Assembly (NCBI RefSeq): GCF_900110885.1
Contig: NZ_FOFJ01000004.1
Coordinates: 1-64,000, forward strand
Reading direction: 5' to 3'
Origin: Azotobacter beijerinckii
GTDB taxonomy: Bacteria; Pseudomonadota; Gammaproteobacteria; Pseudomonadales; Pseudomonadaceae
DNA: 64,000 bases
Shown: positions 1 through 12,983 of the stretch, piece after piece
How the letters are laid out: every line of letters begins with the position of its first letter
How positions within the stretch are numbered: position 1 is the stretch's first letter
Program-made: the position numbers and the translations under genes
The notes under the pieces: model-generated
Database searches by the model: none
Told to the model about the DNA's origin: nothing
What the model saw: the letters and a program-made list of their open reading frames with translations, nothing else

Positions 1-425
1 TTACTGGTTGTCCACCCTCGAGGAGGACACGCCGCTATCGGAACTGGTGCGCATCGCCCACCTGCGTTGGCGTATCGAGCGCGACTATCAGGATCTCAAG
101 CAGGACCTGGGGCTGGGACATTACGAGGGGCGTGGTTGGCGGGGATTCCACCACCATGCCAGCTTGAGCATCGCCGCCTACGGTTTTCTGCTCGGGCAGC
201 GCCTGCGCCGTGAGGCCCTGTTCGGACCGGATGGCCAAGGAAAAAAAAACCTCATGGCCTGCACGGTACCTGCGCTTCCCGCGGATTACCGCCCCCGCGG
301 TCGGCCAGCGCGCGCAGCGGCATGTGGCGGACTCGATCACGACGCTGCGTCATCAACTCGGTGTCTATCTGATGCTTGAGTATTGCCGGGACCTGTACGG
401 AGGTTTGGGACATCCATGTTTATGA
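1..425 (+). pseudogene. IS701-like transposase, C-terminal remnant with frameshift
   Basis: The reading frame open from the window edge to 379 encodes the C-terminal part of an IS701/IS4-type DDE transposase. The hallmark is RWRIERDYQDLKQDLGL followed by HYEGRGWRGFHHH, where the glutamate of ERDYQ is the likely third catalytic acid. The frame keeps family-like sequence to about position 300 (PADYRPRG), but the expected tail (QRAQRHVADSITTLR) is in another frame that ends at 425. One frameshift therefore lies at about 290-312. The N-terminal catalytic region is outside the window, so the upstream state of the element is unknown. An A9 run at 241-249 lies before the switch. Family assignment is from motif memory. 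The frameshift is seen directly. Confidence 0.75.
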
Positions 426-455
426 CACAGTAAGATTAGGCGAACAATAAACAAT

Positions 456-485
456 AAAAAGGCGATCATAGGATCGCCTTTTTAT
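456..485. terminator. Bidirectional intrinsic terminator
   Basis: A perfect 7-bp stem (461-467 with 472-478) with loop ATAG is flanked by an A run on the left and a T run on the right, so it can end transcripts in both directions. It lies just beyond the stop of the minus-strand dolP gene and downstream of the transposase remnant. Its likely main job is ending the lpoA-yraN-SIS-dolP operon. Confidence 0.8.
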
Positions 486-500
486 TGGCGCTGTTGCCCT

Positions 501-1636
<1,136 letters not shown>

Positions 1637-1734
1637 TCAAAGTCGGGTGTCCGCTGCGGCCAGGGTAGCTTTCTGGCTCATGGTGCGGCAGGGCTGCTGC
1701 AGGGTGTCCGGGGCTCGCTAGGCGCTGTTGCAGG

Positions 1735-2100
1735 TCAGGCGTCAAAGGCGTTTCGGACCCAATTCAGGTGGCTGAACGTGCCCTCGTCGGCATTAGTGAT
1801 GGCGACGATGTCGAAGCGGCAGGGATGCCTGGCCCAGCGTGGCTCCTTCTGCAGGAAATACTGGGCGGTGCGGACGAGTTTCATGCGCTTGCGCGCATCG
1901 ACGCTCTCCAGTGCGCCTCCCCAGGCAAGGTGTCGCCGATAGCGCACTTCGACGAATACTACTGTATCGCCGTCGAGCATGACCAGATCGAGCTCGCCGC
2001 ACCGGCAGCGCCAGTTCTGCGCCAGGAGGTGCAGTCCTTGCGCTACGAGATGGCGGTGGGCGAGAGCTTCGGCGTCGCGTCCGCTGCGCTGCCTATCCAT
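1735..2100 (-). CDS. yraN: YraN family (UPF0102) nuclease-fold protein
   Basis: This 121-aa UPF0102 protein has a Holliday-junction-resolvase-like fold. The family signature is CGELDLVMLDG followed by VVFVEVRYR, an E-D-ExR/K arrangement of the restriction-endonuclease superfamily. The biochemical role in vivo is not established. I start at the ATG at 2100 (MDRQRSGRDAE), one base after the lpoA stop. An open extension to 2139 would overlap lpoA. The gene is second in the operon lpoA-yraN-SIS-dolP. Confidence 0.85.
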   Translation of the reverse strand: MDRQRSGRDAEALAHRHLVAQGLHLLAQNWRCRCGELDLVMLDGDTVVFVEVRYRRHLAWGGALESVDARKRMKLVRTAQYFLQKEPRWARHPCRFDIVAITNADEGTFSHLNWVRNAFDA

Positions 2101-2101
2101 A

Positions 2102-3925
2102 TCAGTAACTGTTGGCTGGCAGGCGTTGAACCTGGCCATCGTGGAAGGTGGCCCAAGGCAGCTGGCGCTGGATGCGCTGATCGGGGCTTAGGCTCAGGCT
2201 GCCGGAGAGGCCGTCGATGCGTGTGTCGGGCATGGTCTTGAGCTGCGCCAGACGCGGGGCGAGTCGATAGGCATCGGCGCCCATGGCGTAGAGGCGCCCC
2301 AGGCTGCCACTGGCCTGGGGCCATTGGCTGCCGACCAGTTGTGGCAGGTTGTCGATCGGGCTGGCATTCAGCAGCCAAGGAGTTTCGCAGAACTGGATGC
2401 CTTCCAGGTCGAGGTACTGGTTCTGCTCTTCCTTCGGGTTGTAGAGGTGCGAGGTGGCATACACCGGTACGTCGCCAGCGTACTGGAAGGCGAGGGTCGG
2501 CTTGATCTGCTGGGCCTGCTGCGGTGTGGCGGCGAGGAAAATGAAGTCGATGTCTCGGCGTCGCGAAGGTTGTGCGGTCACTTCGCCGCCAAGCACGCTC
2601 TGCAGGCGTTTGCCGCGCGCCTCGCTTTGGCGCAACTGGAACAGCTCGGCGATCTGTTGGGCCAGGCGGGCAGACTGATCGATGCGCACGACGGCGATCA
2701 GGCTGCCGCCGGCGGCCTGCCAGTTCTTCTGGAAGGCTTGGAGAACGCGATCGCCCCATTCGCCGGAGGGCACCATGACGACGCCCCGGCGCATGCCGTC
2801 GGCCCAGGCGCGGCGGGCAGCTTCGCGGGCCTCGTCTTCGGCTGCCAGGCCGAACTGGAAGAGTTGCGGCGGGCTTTCCTGGCCGGTATTGCCATAGTTC
2901 AGCGCCAAGGTGGTGATTGGCAGTTGTTCGCGATCGCCGAGTTGCTTGACCAAGGGCTTTTCCAGGGGGCCGATGACCAATTGCACTCCAGCGGCTTGGG
3001 CCTGGCGATAGAAGTCGTCGAGGGAGGTCAGCCGGCTGCTGTCGTAGACTTCGATGCTGGGTGGTCGCTGGCCGCTTTGCTGCGCCTGGTAATGGGCTGC
3101 CATGAAGCCGTTGCGTAGGGCGCGGGACACTGAGGCGAGTTGGCCCTCCTCGGGGAGCAGCAGGGCGATCTTGTTGAGGGGTTGGCTGGCCAGTTCCCGC
3201 AACTTGCGCAGCGGTGCCGGCAATTGCAGGGCTGCCGGGTGCTGTGGGTTTGCCGCGCGCCATTGGTCGATGGCCGCTTGTTGCAACTCCAAGGTACCGG
3301 CGCTTTTCGTCGCGCGGGCCAAGGCCAGCCAGCGGCCCAGTTCGGTGTTCTCTTCTCCGGGGACGCTCAGGGCATCCTGTGGCAGAGCTTGAATCAGGCG
3401 CCAGATGCTTTCGTGGTTCTCGCTGGCAGCCGACTCGCTCAGCAGGGGCGCGATGAACACCCGCTCGCGGGCGGCATTCAGGCGCTGCCCATCTGCCTCC
3501 AGGGCGCGGGCGCGGGCCAGTTGGGTGCGGGTCTGCTGCTGGACGGGCAGTTCGCCCAAGTGCTGCATGCTCGGGTGGTTCAGGCTCTTGAGCGCCGCCT
3601 TGGCGTTGTTGCGGGCCAAGGCAATCTCTGCGCCGAGGGTGCTGGCAAAGATCTGCTGAGCGGGCTTGAGGCTGTCCAGTGGGGTCTGGTCGAGAATGCG
3701 TACGGCCTGGCCGAGATCCTTCTGCCGGTAGGCTTGGTCGGCGGCGCTCAGGCGGAGGAGTGCGGCCTTTTCCGGCTTGCTTTGGTCGGCCTGCTGCAGC
3801 AGTTGTTCGACGCTGGATTGTGTGGGGGGTGGCAGCTCGCCCAGTTGGGATGATGGCGAGCTCGCGCAGGCGACCAGAAAGCTGGCAAGGAAAAGGGTGG
3901 GAAGGGGACGCAGGCAGGCGATCAT
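2102..3925 (-). CDS. lpoA: Penicillin-binding protein activator LpoA (LppC family)
   Basis: This is a 607-aa outer-membrane lipoprotein that stimulates the class A PBP during peptidoglycan synthesis. The signal peptide MIACLRPLPTLFLASFL ends at lipobox LVAC. An N-terminal TPR-like helical region (about 35-250) and a C-terminal periplasmic-binding-like domain (about 260-600) follow. The ATG at 3925 is preceded by AGGA at a suitable distance. The longer open frame to 4072 lacks a signal sequence at its start. The gene is first in the minus-strand operon and divergent from rsmI. In pseudomonads the PBP partner of LpoA is PBP1a. That is family knowledge, not visible here. Confidence 0.9.
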   Translation of the reverse strand: MIACLRPLPTLFLASFLVACASSPSSQLGELPPPTQSSVEQLLQQADQSKPEKAALLRLSAADQAYRQKDLGQAVRILDQTPLDSLKPAQQIFASTLGAEIALARNNAKAALKSLNHPSMQHLGELPVQQQTRTQLARARALEADGQRLNAARERVFIAPLLSESAASENHESIWRLIQALPQDALSVPGEENTELGRWLALARATKSAGTLELQQAAIDQWRAANPQHPAALQLPAPLRKLRELASQPLNKIALLLPEEGQLASVSRALRNGFMAAHYQAQQSGQRPPSIEVYDSSRLTSLDDFYRQAQAAGVQLVIGPLEKPLVKQLGDREQLPITTLALNYGNTGQESPPQLFQFGLAAEDEAREAARRAWADGMRRGVVMVPSGEWGDRVLQAFQKNWQAAGGSLIAVVRIDQSARLAQQIAELFQLRQSEARGKRLQSVLGGEVTAQPSRRRDIDFIFLAATPQQAQQIKPTLAFQYAGDVPVYATSHLYNPKEEQNQYLDLEGIQFCETPWLLNASPIDNLPQLVGSQWPQASGSLGRLYAMGADAYRLAPRLAQLKTMPDTRIDGLSGSLSLSPDQRIQRQLPWATFHDGQVQRLPANSY

Positions 3926-4044
3926 TGAGGCGTTCCTGATGCTCAAGACAATTGAAGAATTGTACCCAAGCCTCGTCCTGGGTGCGATGTCGTGCACTGG
4001 AAACCCGGCTACAATGCGCGTTTCGACTGCTTGAGGGGTTCGCC

Positions 4045-4908
4045 GTGACTGTGTCTGCTGCTTTGAATCCAATGCCGGGCACGCTTTATGTCGTCGCTAC
4101 CCCGATCGGCAATCTCGACGACATCACTGCGCGAGCCCTCAGGGTATTGCGCGATGTTGCCTTGATTGCCGCCGAAGATACGCGCCACTCGGCGCGTCTG
4201 TTGCAACATTTCGGTATCGCGACGCCCTTGGCGGCCTGTCATGAGCACAATGAGCGCGATCATGGCGGGCGCTTTCTGGCGCGCCTGCAGGCAGGCGAGG
4301 ATGTGGCGCTGATTTCCGATGCCGGTACGCCGCTGATTTCCGATCCGGGTTTTCATCTGGTGCGCCAGGCGCGAGCGGCAGGCATAAGGGTGGTTCCTGT
4401 ACCCGGCCCCTGTGCGTTAATTGCCGCCTTGTCCGCTGCGGGGCTGCCTTCCGATCGGTTCGTCTTCGAAGGTTTTCTGCCGGCCAAGGCGGCTGGGCGT
4501 CTGGCGCGCTTGGAGCAGTTGAAGGAGGAACCTCGAACGCTGATCTTCTACGAGGCGCCGCATCGATTGTTGGAGTGCCTGGGGGATCTCGAGCGAACCA
4601 TGGGAGTTGATCGTTTGGCGGTTCTGGCGCGGGAGTTGACCAAAACCTTCGAAACCTTCAGAAGCTTGCCTCTCGGTGAGCTACGCGCTTGGGTCGCTGA
4701 GGATAGCAACCAGCAGCGTGGCGAGTGCGTGCTGCTGGTGGCCGGCTGGCAGCCTCCGCCTGAGGAGGCGGTGTCGGCTGCGGCGCTCCGTGTTCTTGAT
4801 CTTTTGCTCAAGGAGGTGCCGTTGAAGCGGGCTGCGGCATTGGCGGCCGAAATCACCGGGGTGCGCAAGAATCTACTCTATCAAGCTGCTTTGGAACGCC
4901 AGGGGTGA
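4045..4908 (+). CDS. rsmI: 16S rRNA 2'-O-ribose C1402 methyltransferase RsmI
   Basis: This is a 287-aa tetrapyrrole-methylase-fold enzyme that 2'-O-methylates C1402 in the ribosomal P site, paired in function with RsmH, which is also encoded here. Signatures are [16 protein letters not shown] at the N-terminus, [12 protein letters not shown], and the SAM-binding stretch [16 protein letters not shown] chose GTG 4045 because GAGGGG precedes it. GTG 4051 and ATG 4072 are alternatives, and the open frame to 3952 has no support. It lies directly upstream of rnpB, as in other pseudomonads. Confidence 0.92.
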   Translation: MTVSAALNPMPGTLYVVATPIGNLDDITARALRVLRDVALIAAEDTRHSARLLQHFGIATPLAACHEHNERDHGGRFLARLQAGEDVALISDAGTPLISDPGFHLVRQARAAGIRVVPVPGPCALIAALSAAGLPSDRFVFEGFLPAKAAGRLARLEQLKEEPRTLIFYEAPHRLLECLGDLERTMGVDRLAVLARELTKTFETFRSLPLGELRAWVAEDSNQQRGECVLLVAGWQPPPEEAVSAAALRVLDLLLKEVPLKRAAALAAEITGVRKNLLYQAALERQG

Positions 4909-4978
4909 GGCTGGCCTGGACGCAGCACCAGAGGGAGTGCTTGCGGATGACCTTTGTGACCGATTATTCTTATCGGCG

Positions 4979-5336
4979 GAGAGTCGATCAGACAGTCGCT
5001 GTTCCATATTGTTCCCCAATATGGGAGAGAGGAAAGTCCGGGCTCCATAGGGCAGAGTGCCAGGTAACGCCTGGGAGGCGCGAGCCTACGGAAAGTGCCA
5101 CAGAAAACAACCGCCTAAGCGCGCAAGTGCCGGTAAGGGTGAAAAGGTGCGGTAAGAGCGCACCGCACGGCTGGCAACAGTCCGTGGCTAGGTAAACCCC
5201 ACTCGGAGCAAGACCAAATAGGGATCCGTCGGCGTGGCCCGCGCTGGATCCGGGTAGGTTGCTAGAGGCGGCCAGCGATGGTCGTCGTAGAGGAATGACT
5301 GTCCTCGACAGAACCCGGCTTACAGATCGACTCTCC
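4979..5336 (+). ncRNA. rnpB: RNase P RNA (type A)
   Basis: The 5' segment GAGAGTCGATC (4979-4989) pairs perfectly with GATCGACTCTC at 5326-5336, forming the terminal P1 helix. Between them are the conserved core blocks GAGGAAAGTCCGGGCTCC (about 5030-5047), the ACAGAAAACA region (5100-5109), and the 3' core GGTAAACCCCACTCGGAGC with AGACCAAATAGG. Length is about 358 nt, normal for a bacterial A-type RNA. Mature ends are inferred from P1 and could shift by a few bases. The RNA is the catalytic subunit that matures tRNA 5' ends. Confidence 0.95.
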
Positions 5337-5529
5337 CCTCCCTTCTTCCTCTCTTGCCCTTCAAAAAGCTCCTTTGCAAGCGGCTAAAAATCCCCCACAT
5401 AACAATCCACTTTAAGAGATAAATTCAGCTCATTGATTTTGCTGGGCTTGTTTCTCATTACGTGTGATTTCTCTCTCTCATATTCAGCTAAAGCGCCGTC
5501 CTATAAGGATTTTTTCATTTTTCCCTGCC
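5337..5529 (+). other. Intergenic region between rnpB and the dcw promoter
   Basis: No gene is supported here. The stretch is noticeably richer in A and T than its surroundings. A pyrimidine-rich run follows the rnpB 3' end, but I see no convincing GC-stem plus T-run terminator. Precursor RNase P RNA may end in this region. Confidence 0.5.
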
Positions 5530-5558
5530 TTGACGGTGGGTTGGGGCGTTCCTATAGT
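5530..5558 (+). promoter_or_regulatory. sigma70-type dcw promoter (Pmra)
   Basis: A -35 box TTGACG (5530-5535) and a -10 box TATAGT (5553-5558) are separated by 17 bp, which is close to the sigma70 consensus. Transcription would start near 5565, just at the upstream edge of the MraZ repeats. This would drive mraZ and much of the downstream cluster. Confidence 0.75.
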
Positions 5559-5567
5559 GTGCGCAGG

Positions 5568-5602
5568 TGGTACGAAGTGGCATAAAGTGGGTTTCAGTGG
5601 GC
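5568..5602 (+). promoter_or_regulatory. MraZ operator: four direct repeats at 10-bp spacing
   Basis: Four TGG-type direct repeats start at 5568 (TGGT), 5578 (TGGC), 5588 (TGGG) and 5598 (TGGG), with an exact 10-bp period (one helical turn). MraZ of E. coli and mycoplasmas binds TGGGN direct repeats separated by 5 nt. The repeats sit between the predicted promoter and the mraZ start, so the layout fits autorepression of the dcw operon. The two upstream copies are degenerate at the fourth base. Confidence 0.8.
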
Positions 5603-5633
5603 AGGGAAGCTTGAGATCAGGGGAAGCGTCACC

Positions 5634-6092
5634 GTGTTTCGCGGAGCCAGCGCCGTCAGTCTCGACGCCAAGGGGCGAGTCTCGATGCCTGCCAGGTATC
5701 GCGAGGAGTTCGTTTCGCGTTCGGCGGGTCAGCTCATCATCACCATCGACGCGATGGACCCCTGCTTATGCATATATCCCCTGCCGGAGTGGGAACTCAT
5801 CGAGGCCAAATTGCGCGAGCTTCCCTCGTTGCATGAGGAAACTCGCCGCTTGCAGCGTCTCTTGATCGGTAATGCCGTGGATCTCGAACTGGATGGCAGT
5901 GGACGTTTCCTGATTCCGCCGCGCTTGCGCAAGCATGCGAATCTGGACAAGCACGCAATGCTGGTCGGCCAACTGAACAAATTTCAGCTGTGGAATGAGG
6001 ATGCCTGGACCGCGATTGCGGATGCAGACCTGGCGGCTATCAAACAACAACCCGGTGCTCTGCCGGGCGAACTGCGTGACTTGATCCTGTGA
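5634..6092 (+). CDS. mraZ: Transcriptional regulator MraZ
   Basis: This is a 152-aa tandem SpoVT/AbrB-fold DNA-binding protein. The two copies of the fold carry [13 protein letters not shown] (about residues 11-23) and [13 protein letters not shown] (about 86-98). It forms a ring-shaped oligomer that represses the mra promoter. The start is GTG 5634, preceded by AGGGGAAG. The upstream open frame from 5464 is a different frame and unsupported. It is first gene of the dcw cluster and overlaps rsmH by 4 bases. Confidence 0.95.
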   Translation: MFRGASAVSLDAKGRVSMPARYREEFVSRSAGQLIITIDAMDPCLCIYPLPEWELIEAKLRELPSLHEETRRLQRLLIGNAVDLELDGSGRFLIPPRLRKHANLDKHAMLVGQLNKFQLWNEDAWTAIADADLAAIKQQPGALPGELRDLIL

Positions 6093-7032
6093 CTATGAAT
6101 AGCGGCTTCAGCCATATCACCGTACTACTCGAGGAAGCGGTCGATGCTCTGTCCGTACGAGCGGACGGTTGTTACCTGGATGGCACCTTCGGGCGGGGGG
6201 GGCATAGCCGGTTGATCCTTGGGCGTCTTGGGCCGGAGGGGGGCTTGCTGGGGTTCGACAAGGATCCCCAAGCGATCGCCACCGGGCAAGCCCTGGCCGC
6301 CGAGGATGGCCGCTTTGTCATCGTGCAGCGCAGTTTTGCCGAGTTGGCGGATGAGCTGGCGGCACGTGGACTGATCGGCAAGGTCGGTGGCGCGCTGTTC
6401 GATTTGGGGGTGTCCTCGCCGCAACTGGACGATCCCGAGCGTGGTTTCAGCTTTCTTAACGACGGCCCGCTGGATATGCGTATGGACCCGACGCGAGGCG
6501 TGAGCGCAGCCGAATGGCTGGCCAGTGCTACTGCTGAGGAAATTGCCCGCGTTTTCAAGGAGTATGGCGAGGAGCGCTTTGCCAGGCGTATGGCCCAGGC
6601 TGTGGTGCAGCGCCGCCAAGAAAGGCCATTCGAGCGCACTGCCGATCTGGCGCAGGTGCTGGCCGTCGCCAATCCAGCCTGGGAGAAGGGCAAGAATCCG
6701 GCAACGCGCGCCTTCCAGGGATTGCGCATTCATATCAACAACGAGCTGGGTGATCTCGAGCGGGGGCTTGAAGCAGTGCTTGAATCGCTTGAAGTCGGTG
6801 GCCGCTTGGTGGTGATCAGCTTCCATTCGCTGGAGGATCGTATCGTCAAGCAGTTCATGCGGCGCCAGGCCAAGGGCGAGGCGGACAAGCTGCCGCGCGA
6901 CTTGCCGATCCGTCTGGCTGCTTTCGAGCCGCGTCTGAGGCTGATCGGCAAGCCTCAATACGCTTCCGAAGCCGAACTCAAGGCCAATCCGCGTGCCCGC
7001 AGTGCGGTCATGCGCGTGGCGGAGAAGCTGCG

Positions 7033-7036
<4 letters not shown>
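6089..7036 (+). CDS. rsmH: 16S rRNA m4C1402 methyltransferase RsmH (MraW)
   Basis: This 315-aa SAM-dependent enzyme N4-methylates C1402 of 16S rRNA. The N-terminal [13 protein letters not shown] and the SAM loop [11 protein letters not shown] (about 31-41) are typical, as are [12 protein letters not shown] and the C-terminal [17 protein letters not shown] 6089 overlaps the mraZ stop. ATG 6095 (MNSGFSH) is an equally plausible start, and neither has a strong ribosome-binding site. The gene ends with an ATGA overlap into ftsL. Confidence 0.95.
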
Positions 7037-9067
<2,031 letters not shown>

Positions 9068-9068
<1 letters not shown>

Positions 9069-10531
9069 TGCCTATGCCCCTCAATCAACTGTTACCCCAG
9101 GCCGAGAGCGCGGTGCTGATCCGCGAACTGACCTTGGACAGCCGCCAGGTGCGCCCGGGCGATCTGTTTCTCGCGATTCCCGGAGGCCAGCAAGATGGCC
9201 GCAGTCATATCGGCGATGCCCTCGCCCGTGGCGCTGCTGCCGTGGCCTATCAGGCCGAGGGTGCACCAGTGCTCGCCGGCAATGGTGTGCCGCTGGTGCC
9301 GATCAAGGGACTGGCCGGACAGCTGTCGGCGATTGCCGGGCGCTTTTATGGCGAGCCGAGCCGAGCCCTGCGCCTGATCGGCGTGACTGGCACCAACGGC
9401 AAGACCAGTGTCAGCCAGTTGCTCGCCCAGGCTTTGGACCTGCTCGGTGAGCGTTGCGGCATTGTCGGTACCCTGGGCAGTGGTTTCCACGGCGCGCTGC
9501 AGAGTGGTCGGCATACCACTCCCGACCCGCTCGGCGTGCAGGCGACTCTGGCCGGCTTGAAGCAGGCTGGCGCTCGCGCCGTGTCCATGGAGGTGTCCTC
9601 CCACGGCCTCGAGCAAGGTCGGGTGGCGGCGCTGGATTTCGATGTGGCGGTCTTCACCAACCTGTCGCGTGACCATCTGGACTATCACGGCACCATGGAT
9701 GCCTATGCCGCGGCCAAGGCCCGCCTGTTCGCTTGGCCCGGTCTGCGTTGCCGGGTGCTCAACCTGGACGATGCCTTCGGTCGCCAGCTGGCGGGAGAGG
9801 CGCGGGCTTCCCGGCTGATCGGCTACAGCCTGGAGGATCGTTCCGCCCAGCTGTACTGCCGTCGGGTGCATTTCGACGAGCGGGGCGTGCGTGCCGAGGT
9901 GGCGACCCTGCAAGGTGAGGGGTTGCTGCACAGCCCGCTGCTGGGCTGCTTCAACCTGAGCAACCTGCTGGCTGTGGTCGGTGCGCTGCTGGGCCTGGAT
10001 TATGCACTGGACGAGATCCTTCGCGTCATGCCTCAGCTTCAGGCCCCGGCCGGACGTATGCAGCGCTTGGGCGGCGGTACCCGGCCGCTGATCGTGGTGG
10101 ATTACGCCCATACCCCGGATGCCCTGGAGAAGGTGCTGGAAGCGCTGCGGCCGCACGTCCGCGGACGCCTGCTGTGCCTGTTCGGCTGCGGCGGCGACCG
10201 CGATCGCGGCAAGCGTCCGCTGATGGCGGCGGTTGCCGAGCGGTTGGCCGACGAAGTGCTGGTCACCGACGACAATCCGCGCAGCGAGTCTCCGGAGCAG
10301 ATTTTTGCCGATATCAGCAGCGGCATTGCCGCGCCGGAAAAGGTTGCCTGCTTGCACGGACGGGGCCAGGCAATCGCCCGGCTGATTGCCGATGCCGATG
10401 TGGCCGATGTGCTGCTGCTGGCCGGCAAGGGACACGAGGACTACCAAGAGATCGAGGGCGTGCGCCAGCCTTTCTCCGACATCGAGGAGGCCGCCAAGGC
10501 CCTGCGCGCCTGGGAGGCGGCACATGCTTGA
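9068..10531 (+). CDS. murE: UDP-MurNAc-tripeptide synthetase MurE
   Basis: This is a 487-aa Mur ligase that adds the third amino acid to UDP-MurNAc-L-Ala-D-Glu. The ATP-binding loop GTNGKTS has Lys112. The DNPR motif at about 402-405 specifies meso-diaminopimelate as substrate. It is cytoplasmic. It overlaps ftsI by 1 base and murF by 8 bases. Confidence 0.96.
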
Positions 10532-11891
10532 GGCTCTGCACCTGAACGAAATCGCCGGTCTGCTGCAGGGGAGTCTGGCAGGGACCGATGTGGCCTTCGA
10601 TTCGGTCGGCACCGACAGCCGGGCGATTCGCCCCGGGCAGCTATTCGTCGCCCTGGTCGGGCCGCGTTTCGATGGTCACGCTTTCCTCGCCGAGGTTGCC
10701 GCCAAGGGGGCTGCGGCCGCCCTGGTCCAGCGCCTGGTGCCGGACGTGGGGCTGCCACAGCTGCAGGTGGCCGATAACCGCTTGGCTCTTGGCCTGTTGG
10801 GGGGCTTCAACCGGCAGGCCTACAGCGGCCCTTTGGCGGCGGTGACCGGCTCCAGCGGCAAGACCACGGTCAAGGAAATGCTCGCCAGCATCCTGCGTAC
10901 CTGGGGTCCAGTACTGGCCACCCGCGGTAACCTGAACAACGAGCTGGGTGTACCGCTGACCCTGCTCGAACTGGCGCCCGAGCATGTCGGTGCGGTGATC
11001 GAGCTGGGGGCCTCGCGGATCGGCGAGATCGCTTACACCGCCGGCCTGGCCCGGCCGCAGGTGGCGATCATCACCAATGCCGGCACGGCACACGTCGGCG
11101 AGTTCGGCGGTCCGGAGAGGATTGTCGAGGCCAAGGGCGAGATCCTCGAGGGCTTGCCCACCGACGGCATTGCCGTACTCAACCGCGACGACCAGGCCTT
11201 CGCCACCTGGCAGCAGCGTGCTGCGGGACGGCGCGTGCTGAGTTTCGCCTTGGGCGATCTGTCCGCCGACTTTCGGGCCCGGGATATCCAGCCCGACGCC
11301 CGCGGTTGCCCGGCCTTCACCCTGCAGGGGCCCGCCGGCGAGGCGCGTATCCAGCTTAACTTGCTTGGCCGGCACAACGTGGCCAATGCCCTGGCCGCGG
11401 CGGCGGCGGCTCATGCCTTGGGCATGCCGTTGGTTGGCATCCAGTCTGGACTGGAGAGCTTGCAACCGGTCAAGGGGCGCGCCGTGGCGCAGCTTGCGCC
11501 GAACGGCGTACGGGTGATCGACGACAGCTACAACGCAAACCCCGCGTCAATGTGTGCGGCTATCGATATACTCGCCGGCTTTTCCGGACACACCGTCCTT
11601 GTCCTCGGCGACATGGGTGAACTGGGCGCCTGGGCGGAGGAGGGCCACAGCCAGGTCGGCGCTTATGCCGCCGGCAAGGTCGATACCCTGTATGCCGTGG
11701 GGCCGTTGATGGCCCATGCGGTCGCGGCGTTCGGAGACAAGGGTCGGCACTTCGCCGATCAGGCCAGTCTGCTCGAGGCCCTGCGCCGCGAGCAGCATCC
11801 CGATACCACCATTTTGATCAAGGGTTCGCGAAGTGCGGCGATGGACAAGATCGTTTCGGCTCTCTGCGGTTCCAGCGAGGAGACTCACTAA
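10524..11891 (+). CDS. murF: UDP-MurNAc-tripeptide-D-Ala-D-Ala ligase MurF
   Basis: This is a 455-aa Mur ligase that attaches D-Ala-D-Ala to complete the UDP-MurNAc-pentapeptide. The P-loop GSSGKTTVK has Lys113, followed by the central NNELGVPLTLL and the C-terminal DDSYNANPASM family signatures. The start ATG 10524 lies inside the end of murE. The open frame upstream to 10386 is a shadow of murE. Its TAA is followed immediately by the mraY ATG. Confidence 0.96.
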   Translation: MLEALHLNEIAGLLQGSLAGTDVAFDSVGTDSRAIRPGQLFVALVGPRFDGHAFLAEVAAKGAAAALVQRLVPDVGLPQLQVADNRLALGLLGGFNRQAYSGPLAAVTGSSGKTTVKEMLASILRTWGPVLATRGNLNNELGVPLTLLELAPEHVGAVIELGASRIGEIAYTAGLARPQVAIITNAGTAHVGEFGGPERIVEAKGEILEGLPTDGIAVLNRDDQAFATWQQRAAGRRVLSFALGDLSADFRARDIQPDARGCPAFTLQGPAGEARIQLNLLGRHNVANALAAAAAAHALGMPLVGIQSGLESLQPVKGRAVAQLAPNGVRVIDDSYNANPASMCAAIDILAGFSGHTVLVLGDMGELGAWAEEGHSQVGAYAAGKVDTLYAVGPLMAHAVAAFGDKGRHFADQASLLEALRREQHPDTTILIKGSRSAAMDKIVSALCGSSEETH

Positions 11892-12974
11892 ATGCTGCTG
11901 CTGCTGGCAGAGTATCTGCAACAGTTCCACACCGGTTTCGCGGTCATCCAGTACCTGACCCTGCGCGGGATTCTTGGGGTGCTGACCGCCTTGATCCTGG
12001 CCCTGTGCCTGGGACCCTGGATGATCCGGACACTGCAGATCCGTCAGATCGGTCAGGCCGTGCGCGACGATGGTCCGCAGTCGCACCTGTCGAAGAAGGG
12101 CACGCCGACCATGGGGGGGGCGCTGATCCTGTCCGCCATCGCCGTCAGCACCCTGCTCTGGGCAGACCTGTCCAACCGTTACGTCTGGGTCGTGCTGGCC
12201 GTGACCCTGTTGTTCGGCGCCATTGGCTGGGTCGACGACTACCGCAAGGTGATCGAGAAGAACTCTCGCGGCTTGCCGAGCCGCTGGAAGTATTTCTGGC
12301 AATCGGTGTTCGGTCTCGGTGCCGCACTCTTCCTTTATATGACAGCGAAGACCCCGGTCGAAACCACCCTGATCCTGCCGTTGATCAAGACCATCGAGAT
12401 TCCGCTCGGCGCCGGCTTCATCGTGCTGACCTATTTCGTCATCGTGGGCTCGAGCAACGCGGTGAACCTGACCGACGGCCTCGACGGCCTGGCGATCATG
12501 CCGACGGTGATGGTTGGCGGCGCCTTGGGCATCTTCTGTTATCTGTCCGGCAACGTGAGGTTCGCTGAATACCTGTTGATTCCCAACGTGGCGGGGGCTG
12601 GCGAGCTGATCGTGTTCTGCGGCGCGCTGATTGGCGCCGGCCTTGGCTTCCTCTGGTTCAACACCTACCCGGCGCAGGTCTTCATGGGCGATGTCGGGGC
12701 CCTGGCGCTGGGGGCCGCGCTTGGCACCATCGCGGTGATCGTCCGGCAGGAAGTGGTGCTGTTCATCATGGGCGGGGTGTTCGTCATGGAAACCCTGTCG
12801 GTGATGATCCAGGTTGCATCCTTCAAGCTCACCGGCAAGCGTGTGTTTCGCATGGCACCGATCCATCACCATTTCGAGCTGAAAGGGTGGCCGGAGCCGC
12901 GGGTGATCGTGCGTTTCTGGATCATCACCGTGGTACTGGTGCTGATCGGTCTGGCAACCCTGAAGCTGCGCTGA
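11892..12974 (+). CDS. mraY: Phospho-MurNAc-pentapeptide transferase MraY
   Basis: This is a 360-aa polytopic membrane enzyme with about ten helices. It transfers phospho-MurNAc-pentapeptide to undecaprenyl phosphate, making lipid I. Signatures seen are [18 protein letters not shown] near residues 57-74, the catalytic-region aspartates in GWVDDYRK and [10 protein letters not shown], and the histidine loop [11 protein letters not shown] near the C-terminus. There is no gap to murF. Confidence 0.97.
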   Translation: MLLLLAEYLQQFHTGFAVIQYLTLRGILGVLTALILALCLGPWMIRTLQIRQIGQAVRDDGPQSHLSKKGTPTMGGALILSAIAVSTLLWADLSNRYVWVVLAVTLLFGAIGWVDDYRKVIEKNSRGLPSRWKYFWQSVFGLGAALFLYMTAKTPVETTLILPLIKTIEIPLGAGFIVLTYFVIVGSSNAVNLTDGLDGLAIMPTVMVGGALGIFCYLSGNVRFAEYLLIPNVAGAGELIVFCGALIGAGLGFLWFNTYPAQVFMGDVGALALGAALGTIAVIVRQEVVLFIMGGVFVMETLSVMIQVASFKLTGKRVFRMAPIHHHFELKGWPEPRVIVRFWIITVVLVLIGLATLKLR

Positions 12975-12983
12975 GGACAGGGA

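Noticed and set aside
241..249. A9 run in the transposase as a programmed slippage site
   Set aside because: Family-like sequence continues in the same frame after the run (to PADYRPRG), so the frame switch is downstream and looks like decay.
4905..5195. Open frame over the 5' half of rnpB
   Set aside because: The region is occupied by the conserved RNase P RNA, and the deduced peptide has no homology-like features.
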